Source of the DNA: Dactylonectria macrodidyma
Taxonomy: Eukaryota > Ascomycota > Sordariomycetes > Hypocreales > Nectriaceae
Assembly: GCA_020744425.1 (NCBI GenBank)
Contig: JAGMUV010000020.1
Span: 434,001 to 498,000 of the forward strand
DNA length: 64,000 bases
Direction of reading: 5' to 3'
In this document: one piece after another, positions 22,867-32,369 of the stretch
Position numbering within the stretch: position 1 is the first letter of the stretch
Layout of the letters: every line of letters starts with the position of its first letter
Position numbers and translations under genes: made by a program
The notes under the pieces: model-generated
The model's database searches: none
Told to the model about the DNA's origin: nothing
The model's input: only the letters and a program-made list of their open reading frames with translations

Positions 22867-23844
22867 ATGCCAACATTATTCACCACGATGCATCGAGCTG
22901 TGCGGCAAGCTCCCAGGCTGTTCAGCATGCCTGTTTCTGCGCAAAGGGTGCCCCGTATTTGTCTTCTCCCACGATTCCCAAAACACACTCGATTCGAAGC
23001 TCGATTCTTGGCCACCGACGTCACTCAGACAGTCCCTCATATCGAAGCACCTCATGTCAGTTACGCCAACAACCGTGGCCACGTTGGTCGCATCGCCCAA
23101 CAGCTCCAACAGAGCGGCATCCTCAGGATCAGCCTCCAGTTCCCAGACGACGACAGCGAGTATCTGAAGCACCTGCTCATCGGCCTTCACGAGAACCATG
23201 GCCACCACCTGCCCATTGCGCACAGCGCCACGCGTGGGTGGTTTTGGGACATACGACCGAGCAAGGCCGACTGTCAGGCTGGGAGCCATCGAGCTCGGTC
23301 AGAAACCATGGATGAGTTCCCCTGGCACACCGATTGCAGCTACGAAGACCCTCCCCCTCGGTACTTTGCACTTCAGGTGCTCCAGCACGATCGATTCGGG
23401 GGTGGCACGCTGTCAGTCATGAACGTAGAGCGACTCGGCCAGCTTCTCTCACCTGGGACGAGAGCCGCGCTGGCTCGCCCAGAATACCAAATCACGATCC
23501 CTCCCGAGTTCATCAAGGACTCGACGCTGCGAACCATGACGGGCAGCGTGTTGGTAGCCGACGCAACGGGCCGGCCCAGTTGGATGCGGTTCAGGCAAGA
23601 TATCGTGGCTCCCCTCAGCGAGAGGGCATCGGAAGCGCTGCAGGAGCTCAGGCAGACCCTGCAGAGCGCCGAGACGCAGCTCCGCTCGACAGTGCATCTC
23701 ACTGCAGACGACCTGCCCAAGAGAAGCATCATCCTCGTCGACAATCGTCGATGGCTACATGCGCGAAACCATGTCAAGGATCCCGAGCGCCATCTTCGCC
23801 GGGTCCGCTGGGACGCGGTCCCCTTCCATCCCGCGCCGAAGTAG
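22867..23844 (+). CDS. TauD/TfdA-like Fe(II)/2-oxoglutarate-dependent dioxygenase
   Basis: A 325-residue intronless frame starting at the first ATG. The iron ligands are readable: WHTDCSYE gives His154 and Asp156, and RRWLHARNH gives the distal His298, followed by arginines (HLRRVRW) that could bind 2-oxoglutarate. Flanking blocks RGWFWDIRP, ARSETMDEFPWHTD and RYFALQVLQHDRFGGGTLS fit the fungal TauD-like group. The first about 50 residues are rich in Arg and hydroxylated residues without acids (MHRAVRQAPRLF...), possibly a mitochondrial presequence. The enzyme would hydroxylate or otherwise oxidise a small acid or amine, coupled to 2-oxoglutarate decarboxylation. The neighbours suggest it works on a product or substrate of the two ligase-type enzymes. 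Confidence 0.85.
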   Translation: MPTLFTTMHRAVRQAPRLFSMPVSAQRVPRICLLPRFPKHTRFEARFLATDVTQTVPHIEAPHVSYANNRGHVGRIAQQLQQSGILRISLQFPDDDSEYLKHLLIGLHENHGHHLPIAHSATRGWFWDIRPSKADCQAGSHRARSETMDEFPWHTDCSYEDPPPRYFALQVLQHDRFGGGTLSVMNVERLGQLLSPGTRAALARPEYQITIPPEFIKDSTLRTMTGSVLVADATGRPSWMRFRQDIVAPLSERASEALQELRQTLQSAETQLRSTVHLTADDLPKRSIILVDNRRWLHARNHVKDPERHLRRVRWDAVPFHPAPK

Positions 23845-25155
23845 CCATCTACGCCTCTTTGCATTTGCGAGCCCATGTGTAGGAGGCACTACTTTGGTTA
23901 GTCCGAGGATGTAGACCTGATCTGGTATTGCGGCTGGGATAGCTAATGTAGCCGGGTGGATCAACTCTGAGGTATTTAACGCAAAGGCCGAGAGAGGATG
24001 ATGTCTTTGGCATCACTCTTCCTTCTCAAACGTCTTGATAGGCGGTCTGCGCCGGCCGAGCTGAGATGTGACAATAAGCTACGTGCCGTCATGTCTTAGA
24101 CAGTGATACAGCCCGGGGTTAGTTATTTGACAGGGGGGTTAGGTTTGACAGAGCTATAGTACGATCGGTGAATTAGGTTGACGAGTTCAAGGTTAGCCCC
24201 CTCGGCTGTCATGCACCTAGCTGTCGGCTGGTCAAGTTAAGAACTCTAGTCTCTGCTGTGCCGTCTCGTGCCGTGCCGTCTCGTACCGTGCCGTGCCGTG
24301 GCGTCCCGTGCCGTGTCTTACTTGATCATTTCCTATATTTACTCCGTAGACTACAGTATTATGCATGTACGTCTAGTGGGCCATAGGTGCTGGCGTTGTA
24401 CAACTCTCTCCGCATTGGCGGGCTACAGCCACACCGTATTCATGTCCCAGATCGCCCATGCAAGGGAAAGAATTAATTTATGATACGACCAATGATATTA
24501 CCCACCATGTCGGAATGCCAAGTGCCAAAACCGGGGCGAGATCCTCAACCGACGAAAATAAATGATCGACAGCACTACGTAACATACAAAGCAATATAAC
24601 TCTTAGTCAAGGCGACATGGACAGCCATGGCTTGACTCTGCCACAGTCCCACCTGCCGAAATTCCGACAGCCCGCATCACAGAGCCTTCGGGCTGAGATG
24701 CGGAACTCTTTCTATTCGCCGTCGACCGACTGTGCTCGCGCAAGGACACCAACCACCATCTCTTCCTGACGCCACACAAGCGGACCTGGGCCTAGACCCT
24801 CGGGACCTCCGTCATAGCGGCCTCTCCCTTACTTCTCACTACTGCTGGCGTAGTAAGTTGTCTCAAACGCGTCGTTCACGTCTTCTACCATGGCTAGTCC
24901 AGGTGACGTGCCATGGTAATTTGAGTTGTCCGAAGTTGTACTTGCTTGCGCACCTCATGTTGTTGTCCCATAAACCTATATGTAGGCATTTTATGACATA
25001 TAAATGTTACCGCTGGGCCTACATGTCAAATGGTCTAATAAGAGGCGCGCCCCTGAAGCTTGTGGTACCGCCCCTCGTGCGGATTCTTTTATCCACACCC
25101 AACTGAACGTCTAGCTCAAGCCCATCATATTCACTTTCCCATCTTGGTCTGCATC
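23845..25155. other. Intergenic region, no gene seen
   Basis: 1.3 kb between the dioxygenase and the PaaK-like gene, which are transcribed in the same direction. It holds a pentanucleotide repeat (see 24251) and no frame with a family pattern; the promoter of the PaaK-like gene must lie in its right part. Confidence 0.5.
24251..24318 (+). repeat. Degenerate CCGTG pentanucleotide repeat
   Basis: A run of CCGTG/TCGTG/CCGTC words in five-base register over about 65 bases. Simple repeat, no coding role seen. Confidence 0.75.
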
Positions 25156-26642
25156 ATGGCCTCTGAGTCTAATTTCTCATTGGAAGAGGTGCTATCGATT
25201 GCTAAAATCCACCCGTTTTACAATTCTCATGTTCGATATCCGCCTGATACGCACGCGATCAATGTGGCTCGGGAAAAAGCTGCCAACGAGCCAACCAAGG
25301 CGGACTTGAGGGCGCAGCCGTTGCTCCGGAAGAGAGATATGTGAGAAACCATGTCATCTGCACTCGAACCCACTCTCATCTTATCTACATAGCTACACGA
25401 CTATTGAACGGCTGATCAATGACAACCACCCGCAAAACACCTATCGCCACAGCGCTTACGCCAGCGTCACAGGGGGCGGGTTTGGCTCAAAGCCACTGTT
25501 CTTCGCGACAGATGTTCACGAGAACCGCCGGCACAGAGCCAACTTTGGCCGCTTCATTCGGAACATGGGTATCATCAAGGAGGGGGACTGGGTTCTAACG
25601 ATGCACACCGCGGGTGAGCTTTATCGGTAAGGACGCGAAGGACATGACGCAAGCAGCTGGGTACTGACATGGTAGCTCCCTGGACTTGACGTTGGAAATT
25701 TTGGAGAACGCTGGGGCATCCGTGCTTGCGGCTGGACATCTGATGTCGCCTGCAGATATAGCTCGGCTTTTGGTGGATTATCACGTCAATATCCTGTGTG
25801 GTGACAGTAACCAGATCGCCCAGAGCATTCACCACATCTCAACACTACCCCAGGGACAACGAGACAAGCTCATCATTGATCAGATCATCTACACCTCCGA
25901 GACACTTACGCCATCACAGCGTGCGCTCATTACCGCGGTTCTGGGTCCTATCAAGGTGTGCTCTTTCATGGGCAGTGCAGAAGCCGGCCCCTACGCAGTC
26001 AGTAACCCTGACCTCACAGGGGTCAACGCCGGTGCGGGATATGAAGACTTTCTCTTTGACACTCGCGATACATTGCTCGAGATCCTGCCCCCCTTATTCG
26101 CCGAGCAGGGCTTCAATCCCGATCCCGTACCAGAGGCAGAACAAGGCATTGTTGTTCAGACCTCGCTTGCGCGCTTGCGCAATCCCCTCGTGCGCTACAT
26201 CACCGGTGACATTGGATCCCTACATCCTCTACCTGAAGAGTCGCGGTCTCTAATCCCAGAGACAGAGTGGCCGCACTTGCGTCTTCTTCGGCTTCAAGGC
26301 CGTGATCGTCGGTTCAGTTTCGACTGGGACGGAGAGTACATCGAGTTCCACCACCTCGCGGCTTTGCTAGACAAGGAAGAGTGCGGAGTTTTGCAGTGGC
26401 AGATCATAGTGGGCAGGATGGACAGTTCTGCCGAGTCGTCGCTTCAAGTGCGCCTGCTCTGCTCGCCGCGTACTGAGAATATTATATCCGAACTCGCACT
26501 CACTGATCGCGTCAGAACTTTCTTCCACACATATTCTGGGAATGAGCATCGATTCCAGCTCGCCTATCTCAAAGACCTGGATGGATTTGAGCGAAGCAGC
26601 ACCGGGAGGAAGGTCATCAAGTTCATTGATCAATTTAATTGA
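25156..26642 (+). CDS. PaaK-like adenylate-forming enzyme
   Basis: Model: join(25156..25340,25393..25626,25676..26642), 461 residues. The phosphate loop is YASVTGGGFGSKPLFFATD, the second core block is CSFMGSAEAGPYAVSNP, and LVRYITGDIGSL corresponds to the conserved R-x-x-GD block of the ANL superfamily. Overall size and the form of the P-loop resemble phenylacetate-CoA ligase (PaaK)-type proteins rather than 4CL-type ones. A near-terminal lysine in GRKVIKFIDQF may be the catalytic C-domain lysine. It would activate a carboxylic acid as acyl-AMP, then pass it to CoA or an amine. The gene lies 1.3 kb downstream of the dioxygenase on the same strand. Both introns have consensus ends and keep frame. 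Confidence 0.8.
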
Positions 26643-27214
26643 GCTACTGTGAAAGCAGTGGCCACATGGGTTCTTGTTTGACAGTCACGATAGACTTCAT
26701 AATAAAAACCCGCTTCGTGTGTCTCTTCGGCGTCTTCTTAGTGCCACAGTCATACCAAAACAGTCTTCCTGGTCTTGCACTTGCTGAGCTGTCACTTCAC
26801 AGCCAAGGCGCACGAGACGCGCGTTTGGCGTTCAGCCTAACATAGCTACAATCCCAGTGGTGTGGACAAATCAGCCACAAGAATCTCGATTCGTCCGGAC
26901 GCGAGCAACAATGCAAATAGGGAGAGCATGGTGATGAAAGCTATGGTCGCAGCATGCAGCCGGTAGATTTGGATTGCTGGAGTGTGTGCGTAGACTGGTT
27001 AGATTGTTGGAGGTAGTTTTAATGGCCTTTGCGCCCCCCCAACCCATACTTCAAGTTTCAGGTTATCGATAAGAGAGCTCTACCCCTCTTTTGGCTCCCA
27101 TCGCCACAATCATTGTGATTTCCTGGTTGTTCTTCTAACCAAGGATCCTTCCTATGGTTACCTACTCAGCTTCTGCTCAGATCGGCAGTTCCGATTGCTT
27201 GGATACCCAGGCTT
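26643..27214. other. Intergenic gap
   Basis: About 570 bases without a recognisable gene or repeat. Sequence directly left of the AAA fragment has no in-frame ATG joined to it, consistent with that copy being 5' truncated. Confidence 0.45.
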
Positions 27215-28394
27215 GTGCTCAAAGAAGCCTCAGGACTAGAAGGGGGCAGCCCGAATGAAACTGTGTCTGGCGTCGCTACTAATGACTCCAAACGGCGCAA
27301 GGAGGACTCGGATGATGAGAGTGAGGATGAGAGGCCTAGAAAATTTCGGTGCTTTGGCGAAGCTGATGACTTGCAACATTGCATCATCAAACCTGGTTAG
27401 TGAACATGGCATTTCTTCTCTAAAGCTTCATACAATCTAACAAACCTGACCCAGGGCGAATCAAGACGACATTTGCAGATGTTCACGTCCACTCTAGCAC
27501 AATTGATGCTCTGGACAACATCACACTGCCATTGCTCCAACCGGCAGCTTTCGGATATGGCATCCTGTCTAAATGTAGACCCCCGTCGGTGCTTCTGTAC
27601 GGCCCACCAGGAACTGGCAAGACTCTGCTCGTCAGAGCGCTTGCGAGGCAAGCTCGGTCCAAGATCCTCGCCATATCTGGAGCAGATATTAATGACAAGT
27701 ACGTTGGTGTTGGCGAGAAGAATATCAAGAATATATTCGCCTTGGCACGCCGTGAATATCCCTGCATCATCTTCATCGATGAAGCAGACGCATTGTTCCG
27801 CTCTCGCTCAGCGGACGACCGGAGCTGCGCCAGGTCCTACTTAAACGAGTTCTTGGCGGAAATGGACGGAATCAAGTCGAGAAATGTCAGGAATCCAACT
27901 GTGGTAGCAGCAACCAATAGGCCCTTCGACATAGATGAGGGGATCCTGCGCCGTTTAGGCAGACGCATCATGGTCGACCTGCCGGATGCTACTGCAAGAG
28001 AGGAGATTCTGAAATACACCTTCGAGGGGAATCCTTAGCTGCCGACGTGGATATCTCCGAGCTGGCGAAGGCAACCGCCAACTACACAGGGTCCGACCTC
28101 AAGAACCTAGCCTACTCAGCCGCTGTCACAGCACTGCGAGAAGAAATGGACCTCGCCCAAAAGTTGCCTGGCCCTCCAGCAAGTAATACCCCAGAACTGA
28201 CGGCAACCCAAGTTGGCTCCAACCGCGTCTTGCGCAGAGAGCATTTCTTGCACACTAAGCGTGAAATTCCCGCATCTCCTATTGCTGAGACAGTCGCCAA
28301 ACTCCGCGAATTCCATAATAAGTTTGGTGATACGGTGCAGAGGCACAGTGCAGCAGGCCCTGTAAACAAGGTCAAGCCCTCGGTTGCTTGCTAA
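27215..28394 (+). pseudogene. AAA ATPase copy (ATAD1/Msp1-like), 5' truncated and frameshifted
   Basis: A short acidic leader (about 27215-27396) is joined by an intron (27397-27455) to an AAA domain: ADVHVHSSTIDALDN, Walker A YGPPGTGKT, Walker B CIIFIDEADALF, VVAATNRPFDID and RRLGRRIMVDLPD. At about 28037 the frame closes with TAG just after TFEGNP, yet the next frame continues at once with the expected family sequence LAADVDISELAKATANYTGSD and runs to 28394. One missing base explains this. The large N-terminal part of full-length fungal relatives is absent, and no ATG starts the leader in frame. I read it as a degraded partial duplicate. A sequencing error at the frameshift cannot be excluded. 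Confidence 0.7.
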
Positions 28395-30096
28395 AGCGTC
28401 GACTCCTCTTCCTTATTTAGGACGGTCCCATGTCCTCCAGTACTTATTTCCATGTCTCTTGGTTAAGATCCGCGTTCTCTTCGCGAACGTATAGAGCCGT
28501 GACCTACGCCTTCCGGAGGCTCACAGGCTATACAGGTTCAAATGTCTCATGACGCTGCAGCGACACAACAAACGGGTATGAATGGAGCTTTCAACCCAAA
28601 AGCTACATTGGGGTTTCAAAGAGATGATCTATATGTAGAGTTTCTGTTGGGGAGTCTGATACTTTGCTGGGATCCATTACTCTAGTTCCATTTCCTAATG
28701 ATACACCTCTTTCTTGGTTTCGAATCGTACGCGACGAGAGAATCATGTAAAATCACCCATCTCAGTTGCCGTTCTCGCAAGCTCCATCCCATACTGCTTT
28801 TTTGGCTATCATGTTGATATGGTAGAATAGAGCCAACTCAGGTGAAGTGAGCTGCGTCGTGAAACAGTGCAATCATGGCTAGAACAACTTCCTCTGCGTG
28901 TTTCGACGAACTTGAAAGCTGACAAAATAGACCACATGGTCAAGGTTGGTTCAAAGCATCTAACACGAACAAGACACCGAATCTGATAGACCAAAGGTCG
29001 CGTCTGACAAAAGTTCACCAAAGTTCGACGCGACAAAAGATTCCCGAAGTTCCGGTCCCTCGGTTAATTCATTTTCATTCTATATCAGATGACCTCTCCT
29101 CATAACTTGAAGTTCAAGGGAGATTGATGCGCTCGCGTGAAGTTGTGTGGCAAAATGAAAGTTTCCAATAGGGCGTCTTCCGGCTCTGACTTCTACATAC
29201 TACGAAGTTTTGCGAAGTTGCTACTCCATGATTGGATTATGTAAGATTTCTTCTTGTTTGTGAAAGTTCTCGAATGGTTCAATTCAATGAAATAATCATG
29301 ACCTGGATTTATATGGAAGGTCTTCCAAGGACGAAAACTAATAAATAGCTTCCTCTTCCTGTCATACGAGCTCTTTCTTTCCCAAGATCAATATCGATCT
29401 AGGCCATACTTCTTCATTATTATTGTCCTACAAGCACCCTTGACGCATCGTGAGCCATTCCTGCTAATTATTAGAGCAAGTGAGAAAGGGATATATTTTA
29501 GCCCTCTAAGTTACTTCATCAACAGAAGCAATGGATTCTAGCGAAGCCCACAACATTATATCCTCTTCTTCACGAGATGGCTCTAGAGGGCGATTAGTCC
29601 AGGTGATATTACCCTTTTATCCTTAAACAGGAAATCCGTGCTAACTTCAACTCAAGGCTGAGACTTCCCCCGCGACACTCTCCAAGACCCTGCTGCAGCA
29701 GTTGGACATCACCAATCACCAAAGGGTGATGATGGATCGGTGGTTGAGAGAGACCCCAAAGGATGAGCCATATCATGGTTCCATGGCAACCGGGACCCAT
29801 AAGAGAACCACATCATGAAATATGCCTGTTGAGGGACCTCTGCCGGCCACAGTCGGGGCCTAATAGGCCCACGGGTAAACGTGGCTCGAAAATATCACAG
29901 GTACCGAAGTGGCGATAGAACATTGCCAATGATTTAATCAATTGCCAGCATCATCTATATTTATACTTCGTCTAGCAGACAGAGAAAGTCGATTGCAAAC
30001 TTTGATAAACATGTGGAATCCAAGAAAGTAGTCAAGATGGAACTTGTACTGTGAAATCAGAAAGGCCCAAACACATATTGCACCTAAGGTCAGGCA
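28395..30096. other. Intergenic region, no gene seen
   Basis: 1.7 kb with only short open frames. GAAGTT-containing words recur around 28980-29290 but do not form a clear repeat unit. No tRNA-like cloverleaf was recognised. Confidence 0.45.
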
Positions 30097-30478
30097 TCAA
30101 TTCGTTAAAAACACAACAGCCAGAGCAATCCTAATAGTGAGCGCATGCTTGCGTCCACGTAGACTGGCTCCACTACTTTCAGCCGAAAAGTCCTCTTTAA
30201 TCAGATTAGGGTCGTAACTTTCGACGTGGGAATCATTCGTCCTGCCGTCCCAGCAATACCGGTCAAAGCAAGTACGGCACGCATCCCGGGCAGATTGTCC
30301 TGCTTTCCACCAACTTCTGCTCAAGATAGCGCAGTCTACATACACGGGCCACTCTTGATCTAGGGAAGCGCTGCCTTGGGTGGCTGAGTTGAAGCCGTTT
30401 GTGATGATTGCATTGTGTTGCTCGATAGAATAAGAAGGTTTGAACGTGGAGACATTATTAACGGTGGTATAGGGGGCA
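30097..30478 (-). pseudogene. Relic of lysophospholipase/phospholipase B C-terminus
   Basis: Read on the minus strand, the frame gives YTTVNNVSTFKPSYS, NAIITNGFNSATQGSAS, EWPVYVDCAILSRSWW, ARDACRTCFDRYCWDG and a hydrophobic GPI-signal-like end (KHALTIRIALAVVFLTN). These are the ordered C-terminal blocks of fungal secreted, GPI-anchored phospholipase B, including conserved cysteines. Upstream of about 30478 the frame is stopped and no lipase sequence with the catalytic GxSGG region is found, although full proteins are around 600 residues. It is therefore a 5'-truncated relic. The plus-strand open frame 30415-30882 overlaps it and is not supported. Confidence 0.7.
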
Positions 30479-31111
30479 TGACCGCCATGTTCATACTCTC
30501 ATGTACCGACCAGTGCAGCCTCTACCAGACATTGTCCCGCAGCACAGACAAGTCGGCAGCCAACCAAGCCCCAGAACCACTAGTGCCTAACCCAGTTGGC
30601 AAAGGTTGGCGTTTCAACGGTGAAAATGAGAAATCTCAGCTGATCTCATATCTCAGTACGAGAAGGAGGTCGCCGAAGATGACCGTCGAGTACGAGTGGC
30701 CGAGCGCGAGACGACAGCTGATGCAGGTTCCACTCGACGCGAGAGTGTTCGAAACATGCATCTGCATTAACCCGCACTTGATTGGCAGTGCATGTTTGAA
30801 GTGGTTGAAAGGGTTTGTTTACTATAGCAAGAGTGTCATGACCCATTCGGCGAGTTCCAAACTGCGAAGCTCGGGTTTATGACAAGGTTGATGAGCAAGT
30901 ATTCAGAAACTGTCTATGGAAAGCGTTTGCGCAGGTAGAAATTATATGACTTAAATCAGTGCCAACTACTTGCAGGTTTGACCTGTCGCAATTGGGTGTG
31001 TAGGGCACATTGGATTCTGGCCTTGATGCTCCTGTGACAAATTACAGAATCGCAAGCCCATTCACGTGGGAGCTCACGCCATCTATAAAACCCATTAGCA
31101 AACACTAGCTA
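30479..31111. other. Intergenic gap
   Basis: About 630 bases where the 5' part of the phospholipase gene would be expected but is not found. Nothing else recognised. Confidence 0.45.
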
Positions 31112-32369
31112 CTAGTGATACTTGAACCTACTGGGGCAGTTTGCCGGTGAGCTTGTGAAGAAAAAGGTCCATTTCTTGCGCTCGCGACACTTTTCAGCTA
31201 GCTTCTCCAGCTGAAGCATTTCTCCCAACGGCATACCCCATAGAGAGAGGATGTACTCGTGGAGGTAATAACCTACAAACTTGTCAGTCCCGTTTGAAAC
31301 CCCAGAAATACTCTCCACTGCATACCGCCCGCCGGAGGCCAAGCCTCAAATGCTGGCGCATCGCCAGCAACTGCTGCAAAGTACGAATCGTGGAGCCAGT
31401 CCAAGATGGCCGGCTCTTGGGCCACGCCACCGAATTTGATTTCATCATGGGACCTGATCCCTAATTTGTCCCTTTCCTCTGGAGACCTTCGATGGTAGTC
31501 CTGGACCCAACCACTCCTGATGAACAAGATGTCGCCGATTTTGATGTCTCCGCCCTGGGCTTCGGGTCGAATGTCGATGCCTTGTTCTTTTCCGCATTCG
31601 ACAAGCTCGTCGAATGTGATTTTACAGGTATCGTAGGGGTCAAACTTGATGTTCTTTCGTTTTGCGTACTCGCAATAGTCGAGTAAAACGCCACGACCAG
31701 CGATTCCACGTTCGGCCCAATGTTCGATGGAGCATTTCGTGTTGGCGTCAGGGCCAACAACATCGGTGGCTTTTGTCTACATTTTCAGTCAGTCTTTATT
31801 ACCATACCCTTTGGCTATCCGGCGTACGTGATTGTAGAAGGTTGCTGAGCTCAAGTGAGCAAACTAATTGAAGTTTAGCCAAAGCTTTTTGAATTCAGCT
31901 ATTACAAGCCATACGTGTCGAAATCCATCCCACTGAGTCCCGCTTTGTGTGTTGAGATTATAAAGGTCATCAAAAACTAAATTTGGGATCACGGTCTTGA
32001 TTTCATGGTGGAAGCATTGCCTTTCGAATGCTGGTTGTTCTGGAATGTTCAATGGAAGACTATAAATAAGCCATTAGTGAATTTCCACAAGAAGATACAG
32101 TTACCATACTTGACGGGTACGGTTTCCCCAGTCTGGATCTCCTTTGCCGCGGCAGCAACTCGCGCGGGCGTGAGCAGGTTTAAGCGGCCAACCTGGGCTT
32201 TAATTAGCAGGATACGAGTATGTACACCAATGGGTCAAACATTATCATCATCTCCCCACACCCATGCAGCTTGATCTGGAGCACCTGGGATTTTCGGGAG
32301 CTCAGAACGGGTTGGAAACGCGGTCGCTTGCGGATTCCACGGAAGTTGTTCGGAGACTTGGCGAGTCAT
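31112..32369 (-). CDS. Cyclase-family (kynurenine formamidase-like) metal-dependent hydrolase
   Basis: Model: complement(join(31112..31272,31326..31776,31828..31863,31915..32059,32110..32192,32241..32369)), 334 residues; all six exons keep frame, including one of only 36 nt. Characteristic blocks: VGRLNLLTPARVAAAAKEI, LPLNIPEQPAF, QSGTQWDGFRH (the fungal form of the HxGTHxD metal motif), HWAERGIAGRGVLLDY, IGDILFIRSGWVQDY, EAWPPAG, and YLHEYILSLWGMPLGEM. This is the PF04199 cyclase family, whose members hydrolyse amide or ester bonds of small molecules, such as N-formylkynurenine. The substrate here is unknown. The extreme C-terminus (PSRFKYH) is shorter than I expect. Confidence 0.85.

Noticed and set aside
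30415..30882. 155-codon plus-strand open frame
   Set aside because: Overlaps the phospholipase B relic in antisense and shows no recognisable sequence.
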